Assembly (NCBI GenBank): GCA_002293845.1
Contig: DBEA01000003.1
Location: 1-5,102, forward strand
Direction: 5' to 3'
DNA length: 5,102 bases
DNA from: Patescibacteria group bacterium UBA918
GTDB lineage: Bacteria > Patescibacteriota > Minisyncoccia > Phycocordibacterales > UBA918
The first letter of the stretch is position 1. Every line of letters begins with the position of its first letter. A model generated the notes under the pieces. That model was not told the origin of the DNA, searched no databases, and worked only from the letters and a program-made list of their open reading frames with translations. A program made the translations under genes and the position numbers. Of this stretch, positions 4,576-5,102 are shown in pieces.

Positions 4576-5102
4576 CTAATGATGGTGGGAATGATAATGC
4601 CCGTGCTCATGGCTGTCCACCACCTCCCGACCGCCGAACCACCAAGCCGCGATCAAGGTGGTGATGGGTACGGTCAAAATGAGGCCGATCGAACCTACCA
4701 GTATGCGCGCCAGTTCGGCGGCCACAACTTCTTGATTAAGAGTGAAGTAAAGCGGAGCCGAACTGGTGGAAAACAGCAACACCAGCGGTAAGGCCGCACC
4801 GACATAGGCTAAGGCCAAGGTATTGACGAGCGATCCGACATGGTCGCGCCCCACTCTCACGGCTCGTCGATACAACTCCGAAGCCGACAGACTTTTGTTG
4901 GCGGCTCGCAATTCGCGTACCACCGAAGCTTGCGTGATCGAAATATCGTCCAGCACACCCAAGACACCGATGATGATACTGCCGAGCAAAAGACCGGCCA
5001 GGTCTAGTTCGCCGCGAGTGGCGAAATTGAGATACACCGAAGCATCGTTGCCGTACCCCGTCAAACGAAGTGCTTCCACGAACCACCATGCGATGGCACT
5101 GG
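4576..5102 (-). CDS. YibE/F-family membrane protein, C-terminal part, with His-rich tail
   Basis: The frame is open to the window edge, so the start is missing; 174 residues are visible, ending at a TAG (4576-4578). Three hydrophobic helices are visible at about residues 34-54, 88-111 and 129-156. The motif GVLGVLDDISITQASVVREL (48-64 region) followed by GRDHVGSLVNTLALAYVGAALPL (84-106) is characteristic of the YibE/F family (PF07907), integral membrane proteins of unknown function. The GTG at 5077-5079 is internal, since conserved-looking sequence continues upstream (SAIAWWF). The last 13 residues, DSHEHGHYHSHHH, contain seven histidines and could bind zinc, nickel or another metal; whether other members share this tail cannot be told here. 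mscL follows after 63 nt. The family call is confident; the biochemical role is not known. Confidence 0.88.
   Translation of the reverse strand, partial: SAIAWWFVEALRLTGYGNDASVYLNFATRGELDLAGLLLGSIIIGVLGVLDDISITQASVVRELRAANKSLSASELYRRAVRVGRDHVGSLVNTLALAYVGAALPLVLLFSTSSAPLYFTLNQEVVAAELARILVGSIGLILTVPITTLIAAWWFGGREVVDSHEHGHYHSHHH

Overview
The window looks like a bacterial chromosome segment of moderate G+C content. It carries a class I ribonucleotide reductase (RNR) operon flanked by membrane-protein genes. No visible start codon (nrdA, nrdB, mscL) has a convincing Shine-Dalgarno sequence. The DUF1003-like and YibE/F-like neighbours, together with an RNR whose ATP-cone sits on NrdB, would fit a Patescibacteria/CPR-type or Bacteroidetes-related genome. 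That lineage guess is inference only. Nothing suggests stop-codon recoding.

Layout. Positions 1-405 (+) hold the 3' end of a DUF1003-like membrane protein whose tail is a highly acidic run of seven heptads, followed by a strong hairpin terminator at 437-468. Everything else is on the minus strand and reads right to left: the C-terminal part of a YibE/F-family membrane protein with a histidine-rich tail (4576-5102), mscL (4102-4512), a 20-bp perfect hairpin terminator (4047-4090), a non-coding control region (3778-4046), nrdB (2458-3777), a 172-nt gap, and nrdA (606-2285). nrdA converges on the DUF1003-like gene.

How the genes work together. NrdB (radical-generating beta subunit) and NrdA (catalytic alpha subunit) together reduce ribonucleotides to deoxyribonucleotides. 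The overall-activity ATP-cone is fused to NrdB and absent from NrdA. NrdA keeps the active-site residues visible in the sequence but stops just before the C-terminal Cys-x-x-Cys tail that normally re-reduces the active site. The region upstream of nrdB contains a perfect DnaA-box consensus, an extended -10-like site and a tandem GAACTTCG repeat.

Most unusual signal. Two imperfect palindromes of 124 and 125 bp start exactly at the stop codons of nrdB (2336-2459) and nrdA (484-608). They share only the blocks AAAATCGG/CCGATTTT, placed at the same offset in each. The outermost 8 bp differ completely between the copies, yet are self-complementary within each copy. This suggests a family of gene-end hairpin elements maintained for structure rather than sequence. 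The nrdA copy supplies the stop codon at which the Cys tail is missing.
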